DNA of 64,000 bases from Butyricimonas sp. Marseille-P3923 (lineage in GTDB: Bacteria > Bacteroidota > Bacteroidia > Bacteroidales > Marinifilaceae). The position numbers and the translations under genes are program-made. This document shows positions 1 to 9,453 of the stretch, piece after piece. The stretch covers positions 496,001 through 560,000 of the forward strand of contig NZ_FXXL01000006.1 in the NCBI RefSeq assembly GCF_900184685.1. Direction: 5' to 3'. Numbering within the stretch: the stretch's first letter is position 1; the number at the start of each line of letters is the position of its first letter. The notes beneath the pieces are model-generated. The model saw only the letters and a list, made by a program, of their open reading frames with translations, was not told where the DNA came from and ran no database searches.

Positions 1-1
1 C

Positions 2-367
2 TTGAGACACCTGATCAAACAAAAAGCCCCGACCGGAGTGATTCTGTCTTTCGGGCTTATTTTCTGCGGTGCCGTGGGAAACATCATCGACAGTATGTTC
101 TACGGGATGATATTCAATGACAGCTATTCCCAAGTGGCTACTTTATTCCCGAAGGGCGGAGGTTATTCCTCGTTCCTGCACGGGAAAGTGGTCGATATGC
201 TTTATTTCCCGCTTTACGAGGGCTTCCTGCCCGAGTGGGTTCCGTTCTGGGGCAACAAGTTTTTCGTGTTCTTCCGTCCGGTATTCAACTTGGCAGACTC
301 TTATATCACGATAGGCGTGCTGATGCTACTGCTTTTCCATCGCAAGTTTTTTGCAACGAAGAAGTAA
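2..367 (+). CDS. lspA: Lipoprotein signal peptidase (SPII), 3' part only
   Basis: Membrane aspartyl peptidase that removes signal peptides from prolipoproteins at the lipobox cysteine. The window begins inside the gene, so the first codon in view (TTG at 2) is not taken as the real start. The two conserved catalytic blocks of the family are visible: GNIIDS near residue 26 and FNLADSYITIG near residue 96, each giving one Asp of the catalytic dyad. A final hydrophobic helix (ITIGVLMLLLF) and a short basic tail close the protein. The stretch between the two Asp blocks is longer than in proteobacterial LspA, as I recall for Bacteroidetes enzymes. The ECF sigma gene starts 24 bp downstream on the same strand, so read-through into it is possible. 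Confidence 0.93.
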   Translation: MRHLIKQKAPTGVILSFGLIFCGAVGNIIDSMFYGMIFNDSYSQVATLFPKGGGYSSFLHGKVVDMLYFPLYEGFLPEWVPFWGNKFFVFFRPVFNLADSYITIGVLMLLLFHRKFFATKK

Positions 368-391
368 TTTAAACCTTTAAATCATTTTTCC

Positions 392-973
392 ATGCACGAT
401 GATGAATCCGGATTCATATCGAATATAAACGCGAAGAAGGAAATTGCGTGGAAGAAATTATACCGAAGTTACTACCCGGCTCTGTGCAATTACGCTTCCC
501 GGATGATTCAAGATGAAGTGCTCGTGGAAGATATCGTGCAGGAATGTTTTATCAAATTATGGGATTCCCCCGTGACGTTTTCGAGTATCAGGGGGCTCAC
601 GGGATGGCTTTACCAAGCGGTCTATACCCGCTCGTTGAACACGATACGGGATAAAGCCCGCACGAATAAGTTGCGACAGGATTTATGGGACTCCGCACAA
701 GGGGAACCGACCGAGGAAGATGCTGTCGATTCGGCTATCGAAGAAGAGATATTACATAAATTCAGAACCATCATTACCCAACTTTCTCCCCAGCAACAGG
801 AAATCATGAAAATGAGCATGGACGGGATGAAAGTAAAAGAAATCGCCGAAACCCTGAACGTGTCGGAGAACGCTATCAAAATGCAAAAAAAGAGGGCTTA
901 TTCGGCCATACGGGAAGAACTCGGGGAATGCTGGAGCATCCTGCTCGTGACGTCGTTCCCGAATTTATTCTAA
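392..973 (+). CDS. ECF-type RNA polymerase sigma factor (locus 1)
   Basis: 193-residue sigma-70 family protein of ECF size. Region 2 spans about residues 14-80 (YYPALCNYASRMI, then VEDIVQECFIKLW) and region 4 about 120-178, with the helix-turn-helix MKVKEIAETLNVSENAIKMQ. It should direct transcription of the SusC/SusD operon downstream after release from the FecR protein encoded next. This order (sigma, FecR, SusC, SusD) is the usual Bacteroidetes surface-signalling arrangement. The tail ILLVTSFPNLF after region 4 is hydrophobic and a little unusual. The gene follows lspA by only 24 bp, and I see no clear TAnnTTTG promoter in that gap. Confidence 0.93.
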   Translation: MHDDESGFISNINAKKEIAWKKLYRSYYPALCNYASRMIQDEVLVEDIVQECFIKLWDSPVTFSSIRGLTGWLYQAVYTRSLNTIRDKARTNKLRQDLWDSAQGEPTEEDAVDSAIEEEILHKFRTIITQLSPQQQEIMKMSMDGMKVKEIAETLNVSENAIKMQKKRAYSAIREELGECWSILLVTSFPNLF

Positions 974-978
974 AGATT

Positions 979-1028
979 TGTAATCTGTTATTACAAAAAA
1001 TGTAATAACAGAAAATGTAATATACATT
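979..1028. promoter_or_regulatory. Iterated TGTAAT dyads between sigma and fecR genes
   Basis: TGTAAT occurs at 979, 1001 and 1016 and in inverted form (ATTACA) at 990. The first three sites are spaced 11 bp apart, one helical turn. CTGTTATTACA (985-995) and TGTAATAACAG (1001-1011) form a perfect 11-bp inverted repeat around AAAAA, and AATGTA-ATA-TACATT (1014-1028) is a second dyad. There is no T-run on either side, so an operator or an mRNA structure fits better than a terminator. The function is inferred from symmetry only. Confidence 0.45.
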
Positions 1029-1106
1029 CTCTTTATATTTTTCTTGAAATTTTTGTTACCCGTTTTTGTACCTCAGGTGTTTTATTGATAAATTAAAAAC
1101 ACATTT

Positions 1107-2228
1107 ATGGCTCATTGGGACGAAATAGATGGTATATCCGGGAAATTGCTCAAGAAGATTCTGCTTGGGGAGGGCAGGGATTCACAAGAGGATTCCGGGC
1201 GGCTGACGGACAAATACAAGGATTGGGACACGCTTGCCAAACAATCCAAGAAGGTATTGAAGTATGACGCGAATAAGGCTTTCCGGGAATTGCAGCACCG
1301 GAAATATCGTCGCCGCCACTTGATGACACGATGGAGTGTCGCAGCGAGTATTATGCTGTTGTTCTCTCTCTCTATTTTCTTGATTCAGGAATCTCCCGAA
1401 GTGAAGCCCGTCAAGAAGATTGAGCCGGGGTACAAGAAAGCCACCCTAACCCTGTCCGACGGAACAAGCTGGGATATCCGGGAAACGGCGAAAGTGTTCC
1501 AAGTGAAGGATAGCGAGTTTAAAGTGGATTCGTGCGGGTTGAGTATATTCAATAATGCCATTGCTCCATCCCAAACAGAAACACAATACCACACGTTGAG
1601 CGTACCGAGAGGGGGCGAGTACAATTTAACCCTGTCGGACGGGACGCAAGTCTGGTTAAACTCGGAATCGGAATTACGTTTCCCCACGCGGTTCAACGCG
1701 AACAACCGGACGGTATATTGCAAGGGAGAGGTTTATTTCGATGTTACCCGGAACCCGGACTCTCCTTTTATCGTGAGATTGGATAAAGGTGAGGTCACGG
1801 TGTTAGGCACGGAGTTCTGCACGTCCGATTACGAGAATTCGGTCGTGGAAGTCACCCTCGTGACGGGTGCAGTCCGGTTCAAGGCAGAAAACGGGGATTC
1901 CGTGTCGCTGACTCCTTCCCAACGTCTGGTTTACAACACGGCAACCGACAGTATTTCCGTTACCACGGTGGACACCCGTGCATACACGGCGTGGAAGGAC
2001 AATTTATTCTGCTTCGAGGATGAAACACTGGAAGACATCATGCAGACGCTATCACGATGGTACAATATAGATATACATTTTGAGTCGGAGGATTTAAAAG
2101 GGCGACATTTCTCGGGAATCATAGAAAAATACACGGAGATCAAATCTTTCCTAGAACTTTTCGAAACAGGAACAGGTATAAAATTCGACATTTATGGACA
2201 CGAGATAACAGTAAGGAAATCAAGATAA
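1107..2228 (+). CDS. FecR-family anti-sigma factor (locus 1)
   Basis: 373-residue inner-membrane anti-sigma factor that holds the ECF sigma inactive and relays a signal from the outer-membrane SusC STN domain. Residues 1-72 form the basic cytoplasmic part, and one membrane helix lies at about 76-94 (WSVAASIMLLFSLSIFLI). The periplasmic FecR domain spans about 160-265 (SVPRGGEYNLTLSDGTQVWLNSES is typical; also GEVYFDVTRN). A C-terminal DUF4974/STN-like module follows at about 305-373 (NLFCFEDETLEDIMQTLSRWY). It sits 133 bp after the sigma gene, the gap holding the TGTAAT dyads, and 88 bp before susC. Confidence 0.93.
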   Translation: MAHWDEIDGISGKLLKKILLGEGRDSQEDSGRLTDKYKDWDTLAKQSKKVLKYDANKAFRELQHRKYRRRHLMTRWSVAASIMLLFSLSIFLIQESPEVKPVKKIEPGYKKATLTLSDGTSWDIRETAKVFQVKDSEFKVDSCGLSIFNNAIAPSQTETQYHTLSVPRGGEYNLTLSDGTQVWLNSESELRFPTRFNANNRTVYCKGEVYFDVTRNPDSPFIVRLDKGEVTVLGTEFCTSDYENSVVEVTLVTGAVRFKAENGDSVSLTPSQRLVYNTATDSISVTTVDTRAYTAWKDNLFCFEDETLEDIMQTLSRWYNIDIHFESEDLKGRHFSGIIEKYTEIKSFLELFETGTGIKFDIYGHEITVRKSR

Positions 2229-2236
2229 AAAACGAA

Positions 2237-2273
2237 AAAGCCCCGTTCCGGTTGGCGCCTATCACGGGGACTT
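2237..2273 (+). terminator. Stem-loop between fecR and susC, possible attenuator
   Basis: AAAGCCCCGT (2237-2246) pairs with ACGGGGACTT (2264-2273) with one mismatch position, followed by only a weak T/A stretch (TATA). It lies in the 88-bp gap before susC. A G/C-rich stem here could lower read-through from the regulatory genes or protect the 3' end of their mRNA. The second locus also has hairpins at the matching place. Confidence 0.5.
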
Positions 2274-2316
2274 TATACGTTCAGTCAATATCATAAATCA
2301 ACTAACATTCAAAATT

Positions 2317-5300
2317 ATGCAAAAAAATCCACAAAACACTCGGGAATACCCGTGTGAAGTGAAAAAAATTTTAAGAAAAATGAGGATTACATTGTTATTG
2401 GTACTCTTGTTTGGCTTTTACGCGGAAGCTTCTTCACAAAAAGTTACCCTAAAAGTGAAGAATATGGACCTCTACACGGTTTTGTTGCAATTGAAAAATC
2501 AGAGCGGAGTTCGTATGCTATACGATGCGGATTACACGAAACAAATCAAGTGTAACGATGCTACTTTTCAAGAAGAAGATATCGCCGTCGTTCTGAAAAA
2601 ATTATTGAAAGATACACCTCTTACATTCAACGTTGTAAATGGGGTTTTCGTAATCAATAAGGCGCAAGAAAAAGAGGAGAAAAAGAAATCCGTCACACTC
2701 AAGGGAAGGGTACAAGATGAAAAGAGGGAACCCATGCCCGGCGTAACAATACAATTAGTTGGAACTTCCATCGGTACGGTTACTGACACCAAGGGGCGAT
2801 TTGCAATTACTTTACCACTGGAAAAAGGAATCATCGAATTTTCTTTCATCGGATACGTGAAACAAAAAGTTGTATTCTCGAAAGATATGGCGAACGACTC
2901 ATTACAAATCACTTTACAAGAAGAACTTGTAACCTTAAATGAAGTGGTCGTGACAGGATACCAAACGTTGAAAAAACAGTCTATGGCAGGCTCGACAAGC
3001 CACGTGAAAGCCGGGGATTTGACGATGCTCCCGGGACACACGCTAGAACAAATGTTACAAGGAGCCATACCGGGAATGATGGTAATGAATCAAAGCGGTT
3101 TGACTGGAAGCCGGCAAAAAATCAGAGTACGAGGAACTTCAACATTATTGGGAGATGCAGAACCACTTTGGGTCGTGGATGGTATTATTCAAGAAGATCC
3201 TCTTCCTTTCAAAGCATCGGAATTAACCAATATCGGGAATACCGATATGATAAACGACTTTGTTGGAGGGGCTATTTCTTGGTTAAACCCCAATGATATT
3301 CAAGATGTAACCGTTTTGAAAGACGCTTCTGCCACTGCTATATATGGAGTAAAAGCAGCAAATGGAGTGATTGTCATCACCACGAAGAAGGGGGAAAAAG
3401 GAAGAATGTCCATTACTTATTCCGGAAGTTTTTCCACAAGTACAAAATTTTCCTATGATAAGATGAATTTAATGAACTCGAAAGAAAGGGTTGATTTTTC
3501 TAGAGAAATTTATGAAACCGGAGGATTATTTGAAGAACAAGCACTCGGGTATTTACACTACGCAATGAAGTACAAATTAAGGGAGATTTCCCTAGAAGAG
3601 TTTTCAAAAGAAGTGAGAAAAATGGAAACAGCAAACACGAATTGGTTTGATTTACTTTTCAGGAATCCTTTTAGCCATTCTCATTCCATCAGTATATCAG
3701 GAGGAAACAATCAGGCGTCTTTCCGTGCATCCTTCGGATACTCTGATGCAAACAATACAGCCATAGGCAACGGAAGAACCAGCTACACGGGAAACTTGAG
3801 TACTTCCGCCACATTTTGGGAACGATTGGTAACAAGTTTCACTTTATCGGGAAGTATGAATAAAACCACGGCTTTCGGGATAACGGATCCTTACAGTTAC
3901 GCAAGCAAAACAAGCCGAGCGATATTTTGTTATGACGAGAACGGGGATTATGTTTTTTATCCTATCAAGGGGTATAAATACAATTACTTGTTCGAGCAAA
4001 GAAACAGCGGCAATGCAAATACCGTGTACAGTATAAATAGCTCTCTGAATATCCGTTTCAGTATCTGGAAAGATTTTGTTTTCCAAACATTATTCGGGTT
4101 CAATCTTTCTTCTACTCACGGAGAGATTTATTTTACCGAACACACGAACCGGATCTCTCAAATTCGCGGTTACGAATATCACGCCATAGATGCCGCAACA
4201 AATGCTTTACGCCAAGACGGAGTGTTACCGCACGGAGGAGAATTAACCCAAAAAGAAAACAGAAATCAAAATTACACATGGAGAAATATGTTAGAATGGA
4301 ACAAAAATATAAACAAACATAACTTCTCTTTGATGGTCGGACAGGAGGTTCGAGGTACTCGAGAGGAAGGTTCCTCGTGGACTCATTACGGATATTTACC
4401 AGATCACGGGAAGAGTTTCGCTATAGTGCCTCCAACCTCATACGTGGGAGGAAGTACTCCAAATTCATACGCGGTAGTTTACCCGACAATATCGGACAAA
4501 AAGGTAAATTATTTATCCTTTTTCGCATCGGGAAGTTATATGTTTGATGAACGCTACGCTTTAAACGCCAGCATTCGTATGGATGCCTCCAGTAGATTCG
4601 GGAACGATCGGGATGCACGTTATCAACCGGTTTGGTCTGTTGGGTTACGATGGAATATTACACGAGAACATTGGCTTGAAAATCAAGACATCCTGAATGA
4701 CGTTAGTTTAAGATTTTCATACGGGTTCCAAGGAAACGTAGCTGAAAATGTCGGTCCCGACTTAATCATGACAATACCGAGCTCCGGCAGTATAGACAAT
4801 AAAATCGGGAAATATGTTTACAACATAAAAAGTTTACCGGCACCCGGTTTGACTTGGGAGAAAAATAAAACAATCAATCTGGGTATCGATTTCAGTATTC
4901 TGCATAATAAAGTCAATTGCACTTTTGACTACTACCGTAAACGCACGGAGGATATGATCGTGAATCGTATCGTTCCGTACGAGAACGGAGTGACAAATAT
5001 GATCATAAACGGAGGAAATATGGTCAATTCCGGATGGGATATGGCTGTCAGTCTAGTACCGATTAGAACTCAAGACTTCGTTTGGTCGTTAAGCACGACA
5101 TTCTCAAGCAACAATAACAAAATTGACACGAAATTGGAGAATAAACCGGACTGGAAAACAGCAGCATCGGGGAAACTAAACAAAAAAGGTTATGCCGTTT
5201 CATCCTTCTGGGCATTTAAATACGCGGGATTAAATCCGGGAAACGGAGCTCCCCAATTTGATTTCCTGACGGAGAAGGATAATGCACTGGTAGAGAACGA

Positions 5301-5865
5301 CGCAACGCAATACATGGTATATGCCGGTAAACTTGACCCAGATTTCTCAACGGGAATCAACATGAATTTCCGTTACAAGAAATTATCACTTTCAACAGCG
5401 TTTTATTTAAGTTTTGGCAACAAGCGTTTCCTGAATCCGCTTTACGAAAATACAACGAAAGCTCCTAACGAGAATGATAACCTCACAAAAGAGATGGTGA
5501 AACGCTGGAAGAAACAAGGAGATGAAGTTTTCACGGATGTTCCGGCAATCCCGAATAACTCGAGGAATGCATCAATATCTCCGTTCGGGCGATTAACCGG
5601 GCAAATGTATCCTTACGAGTTGTATAATTATTCCACGGCTCGTGTCGTGAATGCTTCCTTCTTACGTTGTAGTAATATAACATTAGCTTACACTATGCCG
5701 GAAAAATTGATTTCCAAGTTTGCTCAAAGCATGAATTTCTCTTTTACCGTAACAAATCCTTTTCGAATTGTCAGCAAAGACTTCAAAGGCATAGATCCGG
5801 AAGTCGCAACCGGGAACCAACCACTCACGAGCGATTTTACATTGAATTTAAATATCAGTTTTTAA
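2317..5865 (+). CDS. SusC/RagA-family TonB-dependent transporter with STN domain (locus 1)
   Basis: 1182-residue outer-membrane importer. Order of parts: signal segment (hydrophobic core about 24-38), STN domain about 41-114, which contacts FecR, carboxypeptidase-regulatory-like domain about 126-205 (GRVQDEKREPMPGVTIQLVG), TonB-box-like LNEVVVTGY at 207-215, plug domain about 222-357 (QGAIPGMMVM, VVDGIIQED, VLKDASATAIYG), then the 22-strand-type barrel ending in Phe. The start at 2317 gives a long basic n-region; Met22 is an alternative start. Substrate cannot be read from sequence. SusD follows 12 bp downstream, so both are surely co-expressed. Presence of STN means control by the sigma/FecR pair just upstream. 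Confidence 0.96.
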   Translation: MQKNPQNTREYPCEVKKILRKMRITLLLVLLFGFYAEASSQKVTLKVKNMDLYTVLLQLKNQSGVRMLYDADYTKQIKCNDATFQEEDIAVVLKKLLKDTPLTFNVVNGVFVINKAQEKEEKKKSVTLKGRVQDEKREPMPGVTIQLVGTSIGTVTDTKGRFAITLPLEKGIIEFSFIGYVKQKVVFSKDMANDSLQITLQEELVTLNEVVVTGYQTLKKQSMAGSTSHVKAGDLTMLPGHTLEQMLQGAIPGMMVMNQSGLTGSRQKIRVRGTSTLLGDAEPLWVVDGIIQEDPLPFKASELTNIGNTDMINDFVGGAISWLNPNDIQDVTVLKDASATAIYGVKAANGVIVITTKKGEKGRMSITYSGSFSTSTKFSYDKMNLMNSKERVDFSREIYETGGLFEEQALGYLHYAMKYKLREISLEEFSKEVRKMETANTNWFDLLFRNPFSHSHSISISGGNNQASFRASFGYSDANNTAIGNGRTSYTGNLSTSATFWERLVTSFTLSGSMNKTTAFGITDPYSYASKTSRAIFCYDENGDYVFYPIKGYKYNYLFEQRNSGNANTVYSINSSLNIRFSIWKDFVFQTLFGFNLSSTHGEIYFTEHTNRISQIRGYEYHAIDAATNALRQDGVLPHGGELTQKENRNQNYTWRNMLEWNKNINKHNFSLMVGQEVRGTREEGSSWTHYGYLPDHGKSFAIVPPTSYVGGSTPNSYAVVYPTISDKKVNYLSFFASGSYMFDERYALNASIRMDASSRFGNDRDARYQPVWSVGLRWNITREHWLENQDILNDVSLRFSYGFQGNVAENVGPDLIMTIPSSGSIDNKIGKYVYNIKSLPAPGLTWEKNKTINLGIDFSILHNKVNCTFDYYRKRTEDMIVNRIVPYENGVTNMIINGGNMVNSGWDMAVSLVPIRTQDFVWSLSTTFSSNNNKIDTKLENKPDWKTAASGKLNKKGYAVSSFWAFKYAGLNPGNGAPQFDFLTEKDNALVENDATQYMVYAGKLDPDFSTGINMNFRYKKLSLSTAFYLSFGNKRFLNPLYENTTKAPNENDNLTKEMVKRWKKQGDEVFTDVPAIPNNSRNASISPFGRLTGQMYPYELYNYSTARVVNASFLRCSNITLAYTMPEKLISKFAQSMNFSFTVTNPFRIVSKDFKGIDPEVATGNQPLTSDFTLNLNISF

Positions 5866-5877
5866 AAGTCTGAAGTT

Positions 5878-7332
5878 ATGAAATCACAAATAATAATAAT
5901 TACGGTACTTTCCTTGCTAATGACAGGATGTAATGATTTCCTAAGTGTATCCGTACAAGATGAAGTACATCCCCAAACCGTGGATGATTTGGAATCGTTG
6001 TTATTAGGAGAAGCCTATCCTCATAATAAATACCAAAAAGTAGATCTATTAACCGACGATATGCAGTGCAACCCGATGTCGCCCAACCGGGAAGGAGGAC
6101 AAATTGAAGAATTAAACCAATGGGAACCCTATTATTGCTGGTCGTGGAATCTTGTCGATATGTCAAGTTTTGGCTTTTGGGAATTTTACTACAAGAAAAT
6201 CATCGGATGTAATGTTGTTCTAGATCACTTATCCGAAGTCAGCGGAGAAGATAAACAAAAAACTTTCCTAAAAGGACAAAGTTTAACCTTAAGGGCTTAT
6301 TACTATTTATTACTAGTGAATTATTTCGGTTTACCTTACAATCACGGGAAACCGGAAGAGAATTTAGGCGTTCCGCTGAAATTAAATTCCGGTGTAAGGG
6401 ACGAGTACTTCACTCGCAATACAGTGAAAGAAGTATACGAACGTATCGAACAAGACTTGTTAGAGGGAAATCGTCTGATGACTGAAAACAAAATACCGGT
6501 AAGCGTGTACGAGGTAAATGATTTAATGGCAAAAGCGTTATTGTCTCGAATGTACCTTTACATGGAAAAATATAGTGATGCTATTCATTGGGCTGATGAG
6601 GTGCTCTCCCAAAAACCAGAATTGCTTTCACTTAAAGATTTATCCTGGACACTAGGAACGATAAATTATGACAAAAAGATCGAAGGAGTGTATTCCACAA
6701 ACATTAGTCCCGAAATTATATGGGTACACGAAGGAAATTCAGACCAGTATATTACTTGGTCGGGATTATATCCCGTGTACACGGTTTCTAATTCTCTTTT
6801 AAACATCTATGAAGAAAAAGACGGAAAAGCGATAGACTTACGAAAAAATACTTTTCGAAGACACTCGACCAAAGAAGGTGGCAAATTATGTTATATATGC
6901 AGATCCACGGATAATTATCAATTAGGCATACGCACGGCAGAAATCTACTTGAACCGGGCTGAAGCTTATATTCACCAATACGAAAAAACAGGCAATGAGG
7001 AATTCAGAACAAACGCCTTGAAAGATTTGAATTACCTCCGTCGTTCCCGTTACGATACACGTTCCTTCTCTTACCAAGAAATCTCCCACGAGAAGATAGA
7101 AGATTTAAAGGAGTTTTGTAAACAAGAACGACGCAGGGAACTTTGTTTTGAAGAGTTTCATCGTTGGTTTGATCTGCGCCGTTACGGGATGCCCCAAATT
7201 GAGCATACGTTTATCGGTAGTAGTAACGTGGAACAAAGTGTTGTCTTGAAAGAACAATCTCCCCGTTACGTTTTACCTATACCGGAAATTGTTTTAGACG
7301 CAAATCCTCGCTTACAACAAAATCAACAATAA
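5878..7332 (+). CDS. SusD/RagB-family surface lipoprotein (locus 1)
   Basis: 484-residue lipid-anchored lid for the SusC barrel, binding substrate at the cell surface. The lipobox is MTGC at about residues 15-18, giving a lipidated Cys18. Typical SusD features are present: the helical TPR-like core (LTLRAYYYLLLVNYFG; KALLSRMYLYMEKY), and the C-terminal block with ERRRELCFEEFHRWFDLRRYG followed by a YVLPIPE segment near the end. The gene is 12 bp after susC and 21 bp before the next lipoprotein. The shorter length, compared with 500-650 residues in many SusD proteins, is within the RagB range. Confidence 0.95.
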   Translation: MKSQIIIITVLSLLMTGCNDFLSVSVQDEVHPQTVDDLESLLLGEAYPHNKYQKVDLLTDDMQCNPMSPNREGGQIEELNQWEPYYCWSWNLVDMSSFGFWEFYYKKIIGCNVVLDHLSEVSGEDKQKTFLKGQSLTLRAYYYLLLVNYFGLPYNHGKPEENLGVPLKLNSGVRDEYFTRNTVKEVYERIEQDLLEGNRLMTENKIPVSVYEVNDLMAKALLSRMYLYMEKYSDAIHWADEVLSQKPELLSLKDLSWTLGTINYDKKIEGVYSTNISPEIIWVHEGNSDQYITWSGLYPVYTVSNSLLNIYEEKDGKAIDLRKNTFRRHSTKEGGKLCYICRSTDNYQLGIRTAEIYLNRAEAYIHQYEKTGNEEFRTNALKDLNYLRRSRYDTRSFSYQEISHEKIEDLKEFCKQERRRELCFEEFHRWFDLRRYGMPQIEHTFIGSSNVEQSVVLKEQSPRYVLPIPEIVLDANPRLQQNQQ

Positions 7333-7353
7333 CGCAATAAATAGAATATTACT

Positions 7354-8244
7354 ATGAAAATTCAGATACTATTTATTTCTATAATTCTCATTTTAGCCGG
7401 AGGATGTTCCGACAAAGACGAATTAACTCCCTCGGAAGGGCTGGAATTCAGCTATTCCTTGCCTCAAGGTGAGCACGATTATGATGCCAAAATTATGGAT
7501 TGGTTTGAACGATACGGTTTTTATGCCCTTTATCGTTTTGCTCCGGAAAAAGACCTCTATTGGAATGGCTCTTTTTCAAATAAAATGACAAATGACAAAT
7601 TTTCAGGTATCCATGGAGAAATGGCAAATGAAATCTACGTCGGAGAACAGTTGCAATTACTTGAGGAAAGTTTCTTGAATTTTTACCAAGACAGTACATT
7701 ATACCGTTGTATGCCTATGAAGTTACTGCTTTGCTCGACATTACAAAAAGCAACATGCGGAGTGGTAGCTGATATTGACGTGTACACCGAAGGGTTAGAT
7801 GTTATTGCCGTGAATCATGGGAATGAAAACATAAAAGAATTCAGTGCAGACAAACGTAATTCTTTTAAAGATGCTATAAACGTGGCTTTTTTACAGCGGA
7901 TGATTTCAACTGGGAAAATAGGAGTATGGGAAGAATTCTCGTCCATCTCGGAATACAGAGCCACCTCTTCCGAAAGTTATTTCGCAAGAGGATTTATCGG
8001 GGGATATTATAGTAGCCGGGAGCCTGATACTGATTTGGCATCTTACTTGGAAGCAATTTTAACCATCCCGGATGAGATTCTCTACGCGGAATCAACAGCC
8101 GGTGATAATTCTTACAAAGGAATCCTGCACTCTTCAAAAGACACACACGGATTAATAAAAATAAAATACAATTTGGTTGTCAAATATTATAAAGAACGTT
8201 ATCAAATAGATCTGTTGAAAATTAGAGATTTCAAATTCAAATAA
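7354..8244 (+). CDS. SusCD-associated lipoprotein, possible zincin-fold relative without HExxH
   Basis: 296-residue lipoprotein with lipobox AGGC. It sits third in the susC-susD operon. The general layout (an N-terminal WFERYGFYALYRF segment, then MPMKLLLCS, then GLDVIAVNHGN, then a long helical C-terminal half with YFARGFIGGYY) recalls the putative zinc-binding metallopeptidase lipoproteins often found beside SusCD, but no HExxH motif is present; AFLQRM occupies the place where it would be expected. If the resemblance is right, this copy is catalytically dead and may bind substrate instead. The family link is from memory of the fold family and is weak. Codon use is AT-rich, like the genes that follow. 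Confidence 0.55.
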   Translation: MKIQILFISIILILAGGCSDKDELTPSEGLEFSYSLPQGEHDYDAKIMDWFERYGFYALYRFAPEKDLYWNGSFSNKMTNDKFSGIHGEMANEIYVGEQLQLLEESFLNFYQDSTLYRCMPMKLLLCSTLQKATCGVVADIDVYTEGLDVIAVNHGNENIKEFSADKRNSFKDAINVAFLQRMISTGKIGVWEEFSSISEYRATSSESYFARGFIGGYYSSREPDTDLASYLEAILTIPDEILYAESTAGDNSYKGILHSSKDTHGLIKIKYNLVVKYYKERYQIDLLKIRDFKFK

Positions 8245-8344
8245 ACAGGAAAAAATTATTATTACCATACACTCCCGTTTATTCGAACCCCAAAAAATCA
8301 ATAAAATGATAGAAGTTACTAATAAATTATTAAAAAAAAGAATC

Positions 8345-9418
8345 ATGAAACACATCGTATTAATCATTAGCCTCTTAATGTTTAGTCCCATTATATTTGG
8401 ACAAGGAGTAAATTTTGAACAACTCACATTCGACGAAGCCCTAACTAAAGCCAAAATAGAAAACAAACTCATATTCATGGACTGCTACACGTCTTGGTGT
8501 GGACCATGTAAACGCATGGTTAAAGATGTTTTCTCTCAAGAAAAAGCCGGAACATATTTCAACTCAAAATTCATTTGCGTGAAATGTGATATAGAAAAAG
8601 GAGAAGGTCCCGAACTGGCAAAAAAATTCAATATTACAGTTGTCCCGACTTTTTTCATTATTCGTCCTAATGGAAGCATACAGCACATGATCGTTGGCGG
8701 AGGAAATATCAATGATTTTATCGCCAAAATTGAGAAAGGATCGAAAGAAAAAACCTCTCTCGACTACTTGAATAAATTACACGAAAAAGGAAAAATGAAC
8801 AAACAGCAACTTCTCTCCTATCGAATCGCCCTGCTTGACGCTAACGAGAGAGACAAAAGTGAAAAAATAGGCGAAGAACTAAACCCTCTATTAAAAGACA
8901 AGGACAAAATGAAAAAAGAATTTTGGCCACTCATGAAGAGAGAAGTCTTTGGTTCAGATAATTTTCAACTTGTTGTAAACAACATTGGTACTTTTAGAAA
9001 AAACATCGGTAAAGAACAAATTGATTCATACCTGTATAACAACTACAAGGATGCCATTGAAAACACGGTCAAAAGCAATGCAAAAGAACCTGTTACCCAA
9101 CTGGAACAAATTCGTCGAGAATTAACCAACAGCGATTTGGAAAAATGTGACCTATTAATGACAAGACTTGACTTATACGAAGCGGCAGTGAAAGGAGATA
9201 CGGAGAAAGTTATCTCGTTAGTCTCACAAAAGGATCCCGAAAATGATCTATGGCCCATCACTTGCGCCCTTAACACAATTAACCCAAAAGCCACAAAAGA
9301 ACAACGAGACCGCATAGTAGCTTTAGGAGAAAGATTCATCGCACACGTTAATGACGAAAAAACAAAAGCATATTTAAAAAAATATTTTCAACAATTTCAA
9401 AACCCCACTCACAAATAA
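8345..9418 (+). CDS. Secreted thioredoxin-like protein, unit 1
   Basis: 357-residue periplasmic or exported protein. ATG at 8345 is chosen over 8306 because it places the signal peptide (MKHIVLIISLLMFSPIIFG) at the very N-terminus, exactly as in the two paralogues downstream. The thioredoxin domain covers about residues 22-130, with active site WCGPC (Cys52, Cys55), an extra Cys47 in MDCYTS, and a cis-Pro segment VVPTFFII. The remaining 220 residues are a Lys/Glu-rich helical region found only in the paralogues here. Likely role is disulfide reduction or exchange in the envelope, or capture of a Cys-containing substrate imported by the SusCD pair; that link is inference from gene order. Confidence 0.85.
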   Translation: MKHIVLIISLLMFSPIIFGQGVNFEQLTFDEALTKAKIENKLIFMDCYTSWCGPCKRMVKDVFSQEKAGTYFNSKFICVKCDIEKGEGPELAKKFNITVVPTFFIIRPNGSIQHMIVGGGNINDFIAKIEKGSKEKTSLDYLNKLHEKGKMNKQQLLSYRIALLDANERDKSEKIGEELNPLLKDKDKMKKEFWPLMKREVFGSDNFQLVVNNIGTFRKNIGKEQIDSYLYNNYKDAIENTVKSNAKEPVTQLEQIRRELTNSDLEKCDLLMTRLDLYEAAVKGDTEKVISLVSQKDPENDLWPITCALNTINPKATKEQRDRIVALGERFIAHVNDEKTKAYLKKYFQQFQNPTHK

Positions 9419-9453
9419 ATATATCCTCAAAGAGTAGTAAAAGTTTATCTATT

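Noticed and set aside
8306-8344. Start 13 codons upstream for the first thioredoxin-like gene
   Set aside because: It would bury the signal peptide; both paralogues begin at the position matching ATG 8345.
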